Shown: one piece after another, positions 47,441 through 56,064 of the stretch
Layout of the letters: each line of letters opens with the position of its first letter
How positions within the stretch are numbered: position 1 is the first letter of the stretch
Assembly: GCF_014268505.2 (NCBI RefSeq)
Contig: NZ_JABWQP020000004.1
Coordinates: 310,001 to 374,000 of the forward strand
Direction: 5' to 3'
DNA from: Pseudomonas khorasanensis
Lineage (GTDB): Bacteria > Pseudomonadota > Gammaproteobacteria > Pseudomonadales > Pseudomonadaceae
Length of the DNA stretch: 64,000 nt
Made by a program: the position numbers and the translations under genes
The notes under the pieces: generated by a model
Databases searched by the model: none
Told to the model about the DNA's origin: nothing
The model's input: the letters and a program-made list of their open reading frames with translations, nothing else

Positions 47441-49012
47441 TTAACGTTTGTTGCCGCCCAGAGTGCCGGTCAGGCCACCGAGGACACCGCCCAGGCCACC
47501 GGTTGCCGTGCCACCGCCGGCGGTGCCGCCGTTGACCAGGCCGCCGACCGCCGCCACGGTGCCGCCGACATTGGTGACCAGACCGCCGACGGCGGTGGTG
47601 ACCGGATTGTTGGTTGCAGCAATCGCCCCGCCGAGGCTGCCCACTGCAGCGCCCACCTGACCGGTGAGGCCGGCAACCGGCGTGCCGAGACCGGTAGCAG
47701 CGCCGACTTGCTGGGTCACGGTGGTCACCGCGCTGGTGACTGGATTCAAGCCGGCTCCCACTGCGGCGCCAACGCTCGCCAATGGCGAGGTGGTTGCGGT
47801 GATCGGTGTACCCGAGCCACCGAGCACGGTATTGAGCGAAGCGATTGTGTTGCCCAGCCCGCCAGCGGTGACGCCACCTGCACTGACCACGCCGCTGGTG
47901 CTGCCGGCATTCAGGCCGGTGCCGACGTTGACCACCGCACCACCGACGGTTTGCAGCAGACCGGTGCCACCCAGGCCGCCGCCGATTCCGCCAATCCCGC
48001 CAGTGCCCGAGCCGGTGCCATTAGACACCAGGCCGCCCGCTTTGCCAGCCGCAGTGCCGGTGTTGCTCAGGGCGCCGCCGAGGGTGTTGGTCAAGGCATT
48101 GCCGTTGCCAGCGTCAGTCACCTTGCCGCCCAGGCTGTTGACGGTGCCGCCGACTTTCGAAATCACGCCTTTGAGCGGATCACCCAGACCGGTGGCATCG
48201 CCAATTTTGTCGGTGGTGCTTTCAACCATCGCAATCACCGGCACCAGGCTGCTGCCGACCTTGTTGGTCAACTGACTGGTCGGGCCGTTGCTGAGTGTGG
48301 TGTTGAGTGTGTCGCCGAGCATGGTGACTTTTTCGCCGACGCCATCGAGCAGCGGCGCGACTTTGGTGACCACGCCGCCCACTACGGGCACGCTGCCGGT
48401 CGCTGTACTCAGTTTGCCGCTGAGGTCAGACACGCCATCGCCAACATCCGAAACCACGCCGCCGACCGAGGCCACGGTGGTGGTCAGGCCTCTGGGGTCA
48501 GTGGCCAGTTTGCCGATACCGTTGGTGACGCCATCGCCCAGGGTGCTGACGACGTTGCCGGTGGTGTTGGCCACGCTCTGCACGATACCGCCAGCCAGGG
48601 GAACGGTGCTCAGCGAATCACCGATCTGACCCACGCCATCGCCGACACCGCTGACGGTCTTGCCAACATCCTGCACCAGGGTGGTGGTGACCAGCGAAGG
48701 TACGGCCGGATTGGTCGGATCTGTCGGATTGGTCGGGTCCGTTGGGTTCGTTGGATCGGTAGGGTTGGTGCCACCGCCGGTACCGCCACCGGTGCCGCCA
48801 GTCCCCCCGGTTCCGCCTGTGCCTGCGGTGTCACCGCCGCCAGTTCCTCCACCCGCGCCACCGCTGCCATCGGTACCCGCCGTGCCGTCCGCCGTCGAGC
48901 TGCCCGAGCTGCTGCGATGACCGCCGCCGCCACTGCTGCAGCCGGCGAGGCCAACAGAAAGAATCAGTGCCAGCGCAATTGCCGATTTGGACCACATCAC
49001 TTGAGTTTTCAT
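47441..49012 (-). CDS. Gly/Val/Thr-rich repeat lipoprotein, collagen-like
   Basis: Signal peptide with lipobox SVGLAGC, then a Ser/Gly-rich linker with GGTGGTGGTGGG runs, three NPTDPT repeats, and a long part made of loose repeats of the type VGGVVSDVGDGVSDLSGKL, rich in Gly, Val, Thr, Asn and Leu, to residue 523. The repeats suggest a stalk or beta-solenoid at the cell surface. Pseudomonas proteins of this kind are often labelled collagen-like, though Gly-X-Y periodicity is limited here. An AGGA signal precedes the ATG. Confidence 0.8.
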   Translation of the reverse strand: MKTQVMWSKSAIALALILSVGLAGCSSGGGGHRSSSGSSTADGTAGTDGSGGAGGGTGGGDTAGTGGTGGTGGTGGGTGGGTNPTDPTNPTDPTNPTDPTNPAVPSLVTTTLVQDVGKTVSGVGDGVGQIGDSLSTVPLAGGIVQSVANTTGNVVSTLGDGVTNGIGKLATDPRGLTTTVASVGGVVSDVGDGVSDLSGKLSTATGSVPVVGGVVTKVAPLLDGVGEKVTMLGDTLNTTLSNGPTSQLTNKVGSSLVPVIAMVESTTDKIGDATGLGDPLKGVISKVGGTVNSLGGKVTDAGNGNALTNTLGGALSNTGTAAGKAGGLVSNGTGSGTGGIGGIGGGLGGTGLLQTVGGAVVNVGTGLNAGSTSGVVSAGGVTAGGLGNTIASLNTVLGGSGTPITATTSPLASVGAAVGAGLNPVTSAVTTVTQQVGAATGLGTPVAGLTGQVGAAVGSLGGAIAATNNPVTTAVGGLVTNVGGTVAAVGGLVNGGTAGGGTATGGLGGVLGGLTGTLGGNKR

Positions 49013-49206
49013 GATTGAGATTCCTGCACCTGTCACAACGTTACGTTGCCTTCGATGGCTCGCCGATCTGTCGTCGGCGATGCCTCGTCCGTGGCTGTAA
49101 TCTCAGTCGATGGCGGGTTTTACACCATTCTCAAGTTGGTATTAACGCCTTTATATACAAGGCGAAGCGCAGTGCCTAAGGACTAATACCCAAGTGATAA
49201 ACGCGC

Positions 49207-49232
49207 AAAAAAAAGCCTTGGAATTCAAGGCT
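49207..49232 (-). terminator. Terminator behind the MaoC gene
   Basis: On the - strand AGCCTTG pairs with CAAGGCT and runs into eight T. The rest of 49013-49315 holds no gene; 49013-49200 should contain the promoter of the Gly-rich lipoprotein gene, but none could be fixed. Confidence 0.8.
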
Positions 49233-49315
49233 GGAAATAGTGCGGAAGTCAGGGCAGGGCGAGGAAAAACTTAAGTGATATACACACAATTAAAGTGTTT
49301 TTCCCCCCGCAAGGG

Positions 49316-50170
49316 TCAGGCGATTGGCTGCCACTGGCCGACCATATGCTCCAGATCGCTGGCACCCGTCAGGCGCAACTCACCGCTGGAGCCCGCCGCA
49401 CTGGCGAGCAATGTGACTTCGCTGGGCAGGCGCACCGGCTTGCGAAAGTGCACGGCGATTTCCAGATTGGCTTTGGGCAAGTGATCGGCGAGCGCTGCCA
49501 GCGTGCGTGCCTTGTTCCACAAACCATGAGCGATTGCGGTAGGGAAGCCGAACAGTTTTGCGCTTGCGGCACTCAGGTGAATCGGGTTGTAGTCGCCGGA
49601 GACTTTCGCGTATTGGCGACCGATGTCTGCCGGCGCTGTCCAGCGCGCCACTTCCAGCAAATCCAGTGACGGCTCCCAGTCCCGAGCAAGCGCCTCGCCC
49701 TCAAGTTTCACGCCGCGACAGAGCATCTGGCTTTCCGCTTCCCACAACGGCCCGAGTTGATCGTCCAGGGTGGTCAACAGATCGAACGTTGCGCCTTTGG
49801 GGTGCGGCTGCAGATTGCGTACGCGCACGCTGACCTGCGCGCGGCTGATCGCGCCCATCGGCCGCAGCACGCGGATTCGGTTGCTCAAGTGAATCAGCCC
49901 GAGCAGCGGAAACGGAAAATCCCTGGCGGTGAGCAACTGCATCTGCAAGGCGAAGGCGAGGATGTGCGGATAGGTCGGCGGCAGCAAACCGTCATCGACG
50001 AAACCGCAGACCTTGCGGTAAGCCGCCAGCCGTTTGCCGTCGATATCGACCCAGCAGCGCAGACCGCTGCCGGGCAACTGCGTGCCGGTGATCTTGCGTC
50101 GTAGCGCCGCCCGCGAGTAGAGCCCCGGCAGACTCGGTTCGCGATCCAGCGTGTGCCATTCGATGCTCAT
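49316..50170 (-). CDS. MaoC-like hydratase
   Basis: A hot-dog-fold enoyl-thioester hydratase, 284 residues. The active-site stretch YAKVSGDYNPIHLS holds the conserved Asp and His, followed by FGFPTAIAHGLWNKART. The N-terminal half is a second, degenerate hot-dog part. The ATG at 50170 lies two bases after the fabG-like stop. Together with FabG and the thiolase it would form a fatty-acyl chain modification set. Confidence 0.87.
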   Translation of the reverse strand: MSIEWHTLDREPSLPGLYSRAALRRKITGTQLPGSGLRCWVDIDGKRLAAYRKVCGFVDDGLLPPTYPHILAFALQMQLLTARDFPFPLLGLIHLSNRIRVLRPMGAISRAQVSVRVRNLQPHPKGATFDLLTTLDDQLGPLWEAESQMLCRGVKLEGEALARDWEPSLDLLEVARWTAPADIGRQYAKVSGDYNPIHLSAASAKLFGFPTAIAHGLWNKARTLAALADHLPKANLEIAVHFRKPVRLPSEVTLLASAAGSSGELRLTGASDLEHMVGQWQPIA

Positions 50171-50172
50171 GC

Positions 50173-51525
50173 TCAAGCCCCCAACACGCTTTGGCCGCAG
50201 ACGCGCAGCGCCTGGCCGGTAAACGCGCCGCTGCCCGGTTGCGCCAGCCAGGCGACCGCTTCGGCGACGTCCTGCGGCTGGCCGCCCTGGCCGAGCGAAC
50301 TCATGCGTCGGCCGGCTTCGCGCAGCCCGAAAGGGATATGTGCGGTCATTTGGGTTTCGATAAAACCGGGCGCGACGGCATTGATGCTGATGCCGCGTTC
50401 CAGCAGTGTCGGTGCCCACGCCTGGGCCAGACCGATCAGCCCGGCCTTGCTCGCTGCGTAGTTGGTCTGCCCGCGATTGCCGGCGATGCCGCTGATCGAA
50501 GCGAGCAGGATGACCCGCGCGTTGTCGCGCAAGGTGCCGCTGTCGAGCAGGGCCTTGGTCAGCACCTGCGGGGCGTTGAGGTTGACGGCCAGCACCGCAT
50601 CCCAGAATTCCGGGGTCATGTTGGCCAGGGTTTTGTCGCGGGTGATGCCGGCGTTGTGCACCAGAATGTCAAGGCCCTCGGGCAGGTGTTCGATCAATTG
50701 CGTGGCGGCGTTATCGGCGCAAATGTCCAGGGTGATGGCGCGACCGCCGAGGCGGGCGGCGAGGGCTTCAAGGTCGGTCTTGGCCGGCGGCACGTCGAGC
50801 AAGATAACGTCGGCGCCATCGCGCGCCAGGGTTTCGGCAATCGACGCGCCAATGCCGCGCGCGGCGCCGGTAACCAGTGCCTTGCGCCCGGCCAGTGGAC
50901 GAGTCCAGTCGGTCACTGGCGTGTCGCATGCTGTCAGGCGAATCACCTGCCCGGACACGAACGCGCTTTTCGGTGAGAGGAAAAACCGCAGCGGGCCTTC
51001 CAGCTGGTCTTCGGCACCTTCACCGACATGGATCAGCTGCAACGTGCCACCGCTGCGCAGTTCCTTGGCCAGCGAACGCGAGAACCCTTCGAGCGCCCGT
51101 TGCGCACTGGCAGCAAACGGATCGCGCAGGGTTTCCGGCGCGCGGCCAAGAATCGCCAGGTGCGCGCTGTGATCAAGATTCTTCATCAAGGGCTGGAAGA
51201 ACTCGCGCAGTTGTTTGAGCTGATCGGTGTGCTGCAGGTCGCTGGCATCGAACACCACGGCTTTTAGTTTCGGGCCGTGTCCGGGAATCCACGCGGTGGC
51301 CAGCGACGGCTCGGTGCCGTAGCTGTAAATCCCATCGGTGAGGCGATTGGCGAACGCGCCGATCCGTTCGGCCAGCGGCCCGCCGCCGATCAACAAGGCG
51401 CCTTCGATCGGGCGCAGGCGCCCTGCCTGCCAGCGTTCCAGCCGAACCGGCGACGGCAGGCCCAAGGCCCCGACCAGGCGATGGCCGAGGGATGAGTTGG
51501 CGAAGTCGATATAGCGGTCAGACAT
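50173..51525 (-). CDS. Two-domain 3-oxoacyl reductase (FabG4-like)
   Basis: A short-chain dehydrogenase of 450 residues. The C-terminal half is catalytic: TGAARGIGASIAETLARDG, HNAGIT, LLASISG and NYAASKAG (Tyr and Lys). The first 200 residues form a degenerate Rossmann-like domain (ALLIGGGPLAERIGA), as in high-molecular-weight FabG4 of mycobacteria. It precedes the MaoC gene on the same strand and diverges from the thiolase gene. A GGAGAG signal precedes the ATG. Confidence 0.9.
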   Translation of the reverse strand: MSDRYIDFANSSLGHRLVGALGLPSPVRLERWQAGRLRPIEGALLIGGGPLAERIGAFANRLTDGIYSYGTEPSLATAWIPGHGPKLKAVVFDASDLQHTDQLKQLREFFQPLMKNLDHSAHLAILGRAPETLRDPFAASAQRALEGFSRSLAKELRSGGTLQLIHVGEGAEDQLEGPLRFFLSPKSAFVSGQVIRLTACDTPVTDWTRPLAGRKALVTGAARGIGASIAETLARDGADVILLDVPPAKTDLEALAARLGGRAITLDICADNAATQLIEHLPEGLDILVHNAGITRDKTLANMTPEFWDAVLAVNLNAPQVLTKALLDSGTLRDNARVILLASISGIAGNRGQTNYAASKAGLIGLAQAWAPTLLERGISINAVAPGFIETQMTAHIPFGLREAGRRMSSLGQGGQPQDVAEAVAWLAQPGSGAFTGQALRVCGQSVLGA

Positions 51526-51651
51526 GGAACGCTCTCCAGAAGTTGGGGTTCAAAGGGTGGACTGTCCACGGCAATCAATCGTTCGATCGGCGCAATAAGG
51601 CCTACGCTTGAACACTCAGGTTTAGCAGGTCTTGCAGATAAATGCGGTTCA

Positions 51652-51741
51652 TGTGGGAGCGAGCCTGCTCGCGAAGGCGCTGTATCAGGCGCTGAAGAGG
51701 CTGAATGTGCCGCCCTCTTCGCGAGCAGGCTCGCTCCCACA
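51652..51741. repeat. Paired REP
   Basis: Perfect inverted copies of TGTGGGAGCGAGCCTGCTCG lie in the divergent region between the fabG-like and thiolase genes, 41 bases before the thiolase ATG. Confidence 0.9.
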
Positions 51742-51782
51742 GGGATTGGGCAAATTTCGACCATTTGGAACAGGAGTTATTC

Positions 51783-53060
51783 ATGACCCAGCTGCGCCGC
51801 GTCGCGATCATTGGCGGTAACCGCATCCCTTTCGCCCGGTCCAACGGGCCGTACGCCACGGCCAGCAATCAGGCGATGCTCACCGCCGCGCTTGAGGGCC
51901 TGATTGAGCGCTACAACCTGCATGGCCAGCGCATCGGCGAAGTGGTCACCGGCGCGGTGCTTAAATTGTCACGGGATATGAATCTGACCCGCGAATGCGT
52001 GCTTGGCTCACGCCTGTCTCCGGCAACCCCGGCCTATGACATCCAGCAAGCCTGCGGTACCGGTCTGGAAGCCGCGTTGCTGGTGGCCAACAAGATCGCC
52101 CTCGGCCAGATCGACTGCGGCATCGCCGGCGGTGTCGACACCACGTCGGACGCGCCGATCAGCGTCAGCGAAGGCTTGCGCAAGATCCTTCTGCAAGCCA
52201 ACCGCGCCAAGAGCACGGGCGACAAGTTGAAAACACTTTTGCAGTTGCGCCCCAAGCACCTGGTTCCTGAATTTCCGCGCAATGGCGAGCCGCGCACGGG
52301 TCTTTCCATGGGGCAGCATTGTGAGTTGATGGCGCAGACCTGGAACATCCCCCGCGAAGAGCAGGATCAACTGGCCCTGGAAAGTCATCACAAACTCGCC
52401 GCCTCCTACAGCGAAGGCTGGCACAACGATTTGATGACGCCTTTTCTCGGCCTGACCCGTGACAACAATCTGCGCCCGGACCTTACCCTGGAAAAACTCG
52501 CCACGCTGAAACCGGCGTTCGAAAAAAGTGCCAGCGGCACGCTGACGGCGGGCAACTCCACGCCGCTCACCGATGGCGCTTCGGTGGTGTTGCTCGGCAG
52601 TGAGGAATGGGCCAGAGAGCGCGGCCTGCCGATCCTTGCGTACCTGCGCGACGGCGAAGCGGCGGCGGTGGATTTCGTCAACGGCGCCGAAGGTCTGTTG
52701 ATGGCACCGGTCTACGCCGTGCCACGCTTGCTGGCGCGCACCGGCCTGAGCTTGCAGGATTTCGATTACTACGAGATTCATGAAGCGTTCGCCGCGCAGG
52801 TGTTGTGCACGCTCAAGGCCTGGGAAGACCCGCAATACTGCAAGACCCGCTTGGGGCTGGAGGCGCCGTTGGGCTCGATTGACCGTAGCCGACTTAACGT
52901 GAAAGGCAGTTCGCTGGCGGCGGGGCATCCGTTTGCCGCGACGGGCGGGCGAATTGTGGCGAATCTGGCGAAGCTGCTGGATGCGGCCGGCAAGGGCCGG
53001 GGCCTGATTTCGATTTGTGCGGCGGGCGGGCAGGGCGTTACCGCGATCATCGAACGCTGA
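51783..53060 (+). CDS. Acetyl-CoA C-acyltransferase (thiolase)
   Basis: A 425-residue thiolase, FadA2/FadI-like. Nucleophile Cys91 in QQACGTGLEAA, His in IHEAFAAQ, GHPFAATGGR and Cys in ICAAGGQG are all present. An AGGAG signal precedes the ATG. The divergent FabG4-like and MaoC-like genes would act on the same acyl-CoA or ACP substrates. The direction (degradation or synthesis) cannot be told. Confidence 0.92.
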   Translation: MTQLRRVAIIGGNRIPFARSNGPYATASNQAMLTAALEGLIERYNLHGQRIGEVVTGAVLKLSRDMNLTRECVLGSRLSPATPAYDIQQACGTGLEAALLVANKIALGQIDCGIAGGVDTTSDAPISVSEGLRKILLQANRAKSTGDKLKTLLQLRPKHLVPEFPRNGEPRTGLSMGQHCELMAQTWNIPREEQDQLALESHHKLAASYSEGWHNDLMTPFLGLTRDNNLRPDLTLEKLATLKPAFEKSASGTLTAGNSTPLTDGASVVLLGSEEWARERGLPILAYLRDGEAAAVDFVNGAEGLLMAPVYAVPRLLARTGLSLQDFDYYEIHEAFAAQVLCTLKAWEDPQYCKTRLGLEAPLGSIDRSRLNVKGSSLAAGHPFAATGGRIVANLAKLLDAAGKGRGLISICAAGGQGVTAIIER

Positions 53061-53323
53061 ACACGATCCCCTTAGGCCTTCGCCTGCAGGGGCGCCGTGG
53101 CATGTCAGATTCTGTCGCAAATGCCCTTGCCGGCCGATACCAATCAATGCCACGGTCTCGGCTATGATTCACCTCGGTCGCTGCGGGTTGATCGTGATTG
53201 ATCCGGCACAGTGTGTGCATCCTCAAGGTTCACAGGTCGGCACCCCCTCCCCGTCGGGCGAGGATTGCCGTATAACGAGTGACATTCGCGTGTTTGGTAA
53301 TAAAGGACCCACAATAAAAGCTG

Positions 53324-54220
53324 ATGAAGACTCCAAAACGCATTGAACCCCTGATCGAGGACGGTCTGGTCGACGAAGTGCTGCGCCCACTGATGAGTGG
53401 CAAAGAGGCAGCTGTTTATGTAGTGCGCTGCGGCAATCAGTTACGTTGCGCCAAGGTCTACAAGGAGGCGAATAAACGCAGTTTCCGCCAGGCGGCCGAG
53501 TATCAGGAAGGCCGCAAGGTTCGTAACAGTCGTCAGGCCCGGGCCATGGCCAAGGGCTCCAAGTTCGGTCGCAAAGAGACCGAGGACGCCTGGCAGAACG
53601 CCGAGGTCGCCGCGCTGTTTCGGTTGGCCGGTGCCGGTGTCCGGGTTCCCAAACCGTATGACTTCCTCGACGGCGTGCTGTTGATGGAACTGGTGGCCGA
53701 CGAATTCGGTGAAGCCGCGCCGCGTCTGAACGATGTGGTGCTGGAACCGGATCAGGCGCGTGAATATCACGCGTTCCTGATTTCCCAGATCGTGCTGATG
53801 TTGTGTACCGGTCTGGTGCACGGTGACCTCTCGGAGTTCAACGTGCTGCTGACACCAACCGGCCCGGTCATCATCGATCTGCCGCAAGCGGTCGATGCGG
53901 CGGGCAACAATCACGCGTTCAGCATGCTTGAGCGCGATGTTGGCAACATGGCCTCGTACTTCGGCCGTTTCGCGCCGGAGTTGAAGAAGACCAAGTACGC
54001 CAAGGAAATGTGGGCGCTGTACGAAGCCGGTATCTTGCACCCCAACAGTGTGCTGACCGGCGAGTTCGATGATCCGGAGGACCTGGCCGATGTCGGCGGG
54101 GTACTGCGCGAAATCGAAGCGGCGCGCCTGGACGAAGAGCGCAAGCAGGCGATCCGCGCGGCGGACGACGAGCCCAAGGGCAAGTCGCAAGAACCACCGC
54201 CGCCGCCATGGATGCAGTGA
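53324..54220 (+). CDS. RIO1-family serine/threonine kinase
   Basis: A 298-residue RIO kinase with a shortened N-terminus. The nucleotide loop region is LMSGKEAAVYVVRCG, Lys in CAKVYK, catalytic loop HGDLSEFNVLL and metal loop IIDLPQAVD. The C-terminal tail is charged and Pro-rich (KSQEPPPPPWMQ). It corresponds to PA4780 of P. aeruginosa as I recall. The target is unknown. A UUCG-loop terminator follows. Confidence 0.9.
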   Translation: MKTPKRIEPLIEDGLVDEVLRPLMSGKEAAVYVVRCGNQLRCAKVYKEANKRSFRQAAEYQEGRKVRNSRQARAMAKGSKFGRKETEDAWQNAEVAALFRLAGAGVRVPKPYDFLDGVLLMELVADEFGEAAPRLNDVVLEPDQAREYHAFLISQIVLMLCTGLVHGDLSEFNVLLTPTGPVIIDLPQAVDAAGNNHAFSMLERDVGNMASYFGRFAPELKKTKYAKEMWALYEAGILHPNSVLTGEFDDPEDLADVGGVLREIEAARLDEERKQAIRAADDEPKGKSQEPPPPPWMQ

Positions 54221-54233
54221 TTGTCTGATCAGA

Positions 54234-54257
54234 AACCCGGCTTCGGCCGGGTTTTTT
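54234..54257 (+). terminator. Terminator behind the RIO kinase gene
   Basis: AACCCGGC/GCCGGGTT closes on TTCG and continues into a T-run, 13 bases after the stop codon. Confidence 0.93.
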
Positions 54258-54274
54258 GTGTCGTTGCGTGCGCT

Positions 54275-54425
54275 GCCCCTCACCCCAGCCCTCTCCCGAG
54301 GGAGAGGGAGCCGATCTCCATCCTTTTCAGAATCTGCATTCAGCTCGGTCTTCCAGGTCGGCGTAATTCTGCCAAGCGACTCGGTCAGTCCCCTCTCCCT
54401 CTGGGAGAGGGTTAGGGTGAGGGGC
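54275..54425. repeat. Inverted repeat element (CCCCTCACCC type)
   Basis: GCCCCTCACCCCAGCCCTCT at the left is nearly complementary to the right end (GGGAGAGGGTTAGGGTGAGG), enclosing about 105 bases. Such miniature elements are scattered in many gammaproteobacterial genomes. It sits between the kinase terminator and the MFS start. Confidence 0.8.
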
Positions 54426-54488
54426 TTCTACATTCTGGCGAATTCGCGTCTACTGTTGTCCGCCCCGACCCACACTCAAGGACTGAAT

Positions 54489-55697
54489 GTGACCACTGCG
54501 CGCAATACTCACCTGATCGTAACCGCCCGCTTGATCTCCGATTTCGGCGCCTTCCTCAATATGGTCGCGCTGGCCACGTATGTTTATCTTTTAAGCAACA
54601 GCGCCATGAGCGTCGGCATCTTTCTCGCCAGTCGTGTCGGTGGCGGGATTTTCGCCAGCCTGATCGGCACACGGTTCTACCGGCGCTGGCAGGGGCGCAC
54701 GCCGCTGATCGCTTTTGACCTGTTGCGCGCCACCCTGCTGGGGCTATTGCTCATCACGCCCGCCAGTCAGCAGGCATGGCTGTTGCCGGTGATTGCCTTC
54801 GGGCTCGGTCTGGGTAATTCGATGTTTGCCATCGGCCTCAACAGCCAGTTGCCGCGCTTGATCGAGCCGGCGCAGTTGCTCAAGGCTAACGCCTGGATCA
54901 CTTCGGCCTCTTCAGCGGCAATGGTCGGCGGCAGTCTGGTGTCGGGATTACTGGTGGCCGCTTTTGGTTTCGAAACGGTCTTCGCCCTGAATGCCTTCAC
55001 CTATCTGCTGGCGGCGCTGCTTATCGTGCCGTTGCGCTTTGAAAAGACTGACATCAACCAGCAACCGGAACGCGGCGAATGGGTCGCGCTCAGGCAGGGC
55101 TTGCGTTCGGCGCCAGTGGTGGCGGCGATGCTTGCGGTGACGATGGCCGACACCTTGGGCAGTGCCGCACACAACGTCGGGTTTCCGATCATCTCGAAAC
55201 TGCTCACGCCGCAAGCGGCAAGCACAACGCTGGGCCTGGCCCTTGCGGTATGGGCCTGCGGCAAACTGCTCGGCGCGCGCATCGCCAGCGGCCTCAAGGG
55301 TTCGGAAAATAGCCATCTGGAGCGCCGGTTTTTCTTTGGCGTGGCGCTGATGTCGTGCGGTTTCATCCTGATGTTCCAGCAACACAGCCTCTACGGTCTG
55401 CTGCTGTTTGCACTGCCGGCCGGGCTCGGCGACGGGGTGTCCGAAGTCAGCCTGATGTCACGTCTGCAACGCGAACCCGAGGCGCTGCGTCTGCCGATCT
55501 TCAGCGTTTTGACGCTGCTGCAGATGACCGGTTTCGGCATCGGCATGCTCATCGCCGCGCCGTTCTATACCTGGTGGGCGCCGGGTGCCGTGGTCATGCT
55601 GTTTCACGGCATTCCCCTCGGCACCTTGTGCGTGGTGAGGCTGTTGGCGTTCAAGCGCGGGCGGGTTGCGCGCAACAGCCCGACGCCAGTTCCTTGA
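54489..55697 (+). CDS. MFS transporter
   Basis: A 402-residue major facilitator protein with about twelve hydrophobic helices (for example LLPVIAFGLGLGNSMFAIGL and LYGLLLFALPAGLGDGV). The GTG start (VTTARNTHLIV) has AAGGA upstream; earlier in-frame codons run through the repeat. Substrate unknown. Its last 47 bases overlap the convergent cueR gene. Confidence 0.85.
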   Translation: MTTARNTHLIVTARLISDFGAFLNMVALATYVYLLSNSAMSVGIFLASRVGGGIFASLIGTRFYRRWQGRTPLIAFDLLRATLLGLLLITPASQQAWLLPVIAFGLGLGNSMFAIGLNSQLPRLIEPAQLLKANAWITSASSAAMVGGSLVSGLLVAAFGFETVFALNAFTYLLAALLIVPLRFEKTDINQQPERGEWVALRQGLRSAPVVAAMLAVTMADTLGSAAHNVGFPIISKLLTPQAASTTLGLALAVWACGKLLGARIASGLKGSENSHLERRFFFGVALMSCGFILMFQQHSLYGLLLFALPAGLGDGVSEVSLMSRLQREPEALRLPIFSVLTLLQMTGFGIGMLIAAPFYTWWAPGAVVMLFHGIPLGTLCVVRLLAFKRGRVARNSPTPVP

Positions 55698-56064
55698 GGA
55701 TCGGGCAGTCCGGGCGATGGTCGCCGCTGCAGTGCTCGACCAGGTCCTGAAGGGTGTCGCGTAACTCGCCCAGCTCGCGAATCTTCTGGTTCAGCTCGTC
55801 GATGTGCTGCCGTGCCAGTGCTTTCACATCGGCGCTCGCGCGTTGGCGATCCTGCCAGAGGGTCAGCAGCTTGCCGACTTCTTCCAGAGAAAAGCCCAGA
55901 TCCCGCGAGCGCTTGATAAACGCCAGGGTGTGCAGGTCGTCGCTACCGTACACCCGGTAACCGCTGTCGGTGCGATGGGCTGCCTTGAGCAAACCGATCG
56001 ACTCGTAATAACGGATCATTTTTGCGCTCAGGCCACTCTGCCGGGCCGCTTCGCCGATGTTCAT
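55651..56064 (-). CDS. cueR: Copper-responsive regulator CueR
   Basis: A MerR-family activator sensing Cu+. 137 residues with an N-terminal helix-turn-helix ([20 protein letters not shown]), a long dimer helix and metal-binding Cys112 and Cys120 in [20 protein letters not shown], the CueR pattern. Its ATG overlaps the copA stop (ATGA), so it is made from the copA transcript. It should act on the operators at 58485 and 59116. Its 3' end overlaps the MFS gene. Confidence 0.95.
   Translation of the reverse strand: MNIGEAARQSGLSAKMIRYYESIGLLKAAHRTDSGYRVYGSDDLHTLAFIKRSRDLGFSLEEVGKLLTLWQDRQRASADVKALARQHIDELNQKIRELGELRDTLQDLVEHCSGDHRPDCPILKELASGCCAQPARA

Noticed and set aside
47372-49018. 548-residue Gly/Ala/Asp-rich frame antisense to the repeat lipoprotein gene
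   Set aside because: The repeated DNA of the lipoprotein gene keeps all frames open; the - strand frame has a signal peptide and ribosome binding site, this one does not.
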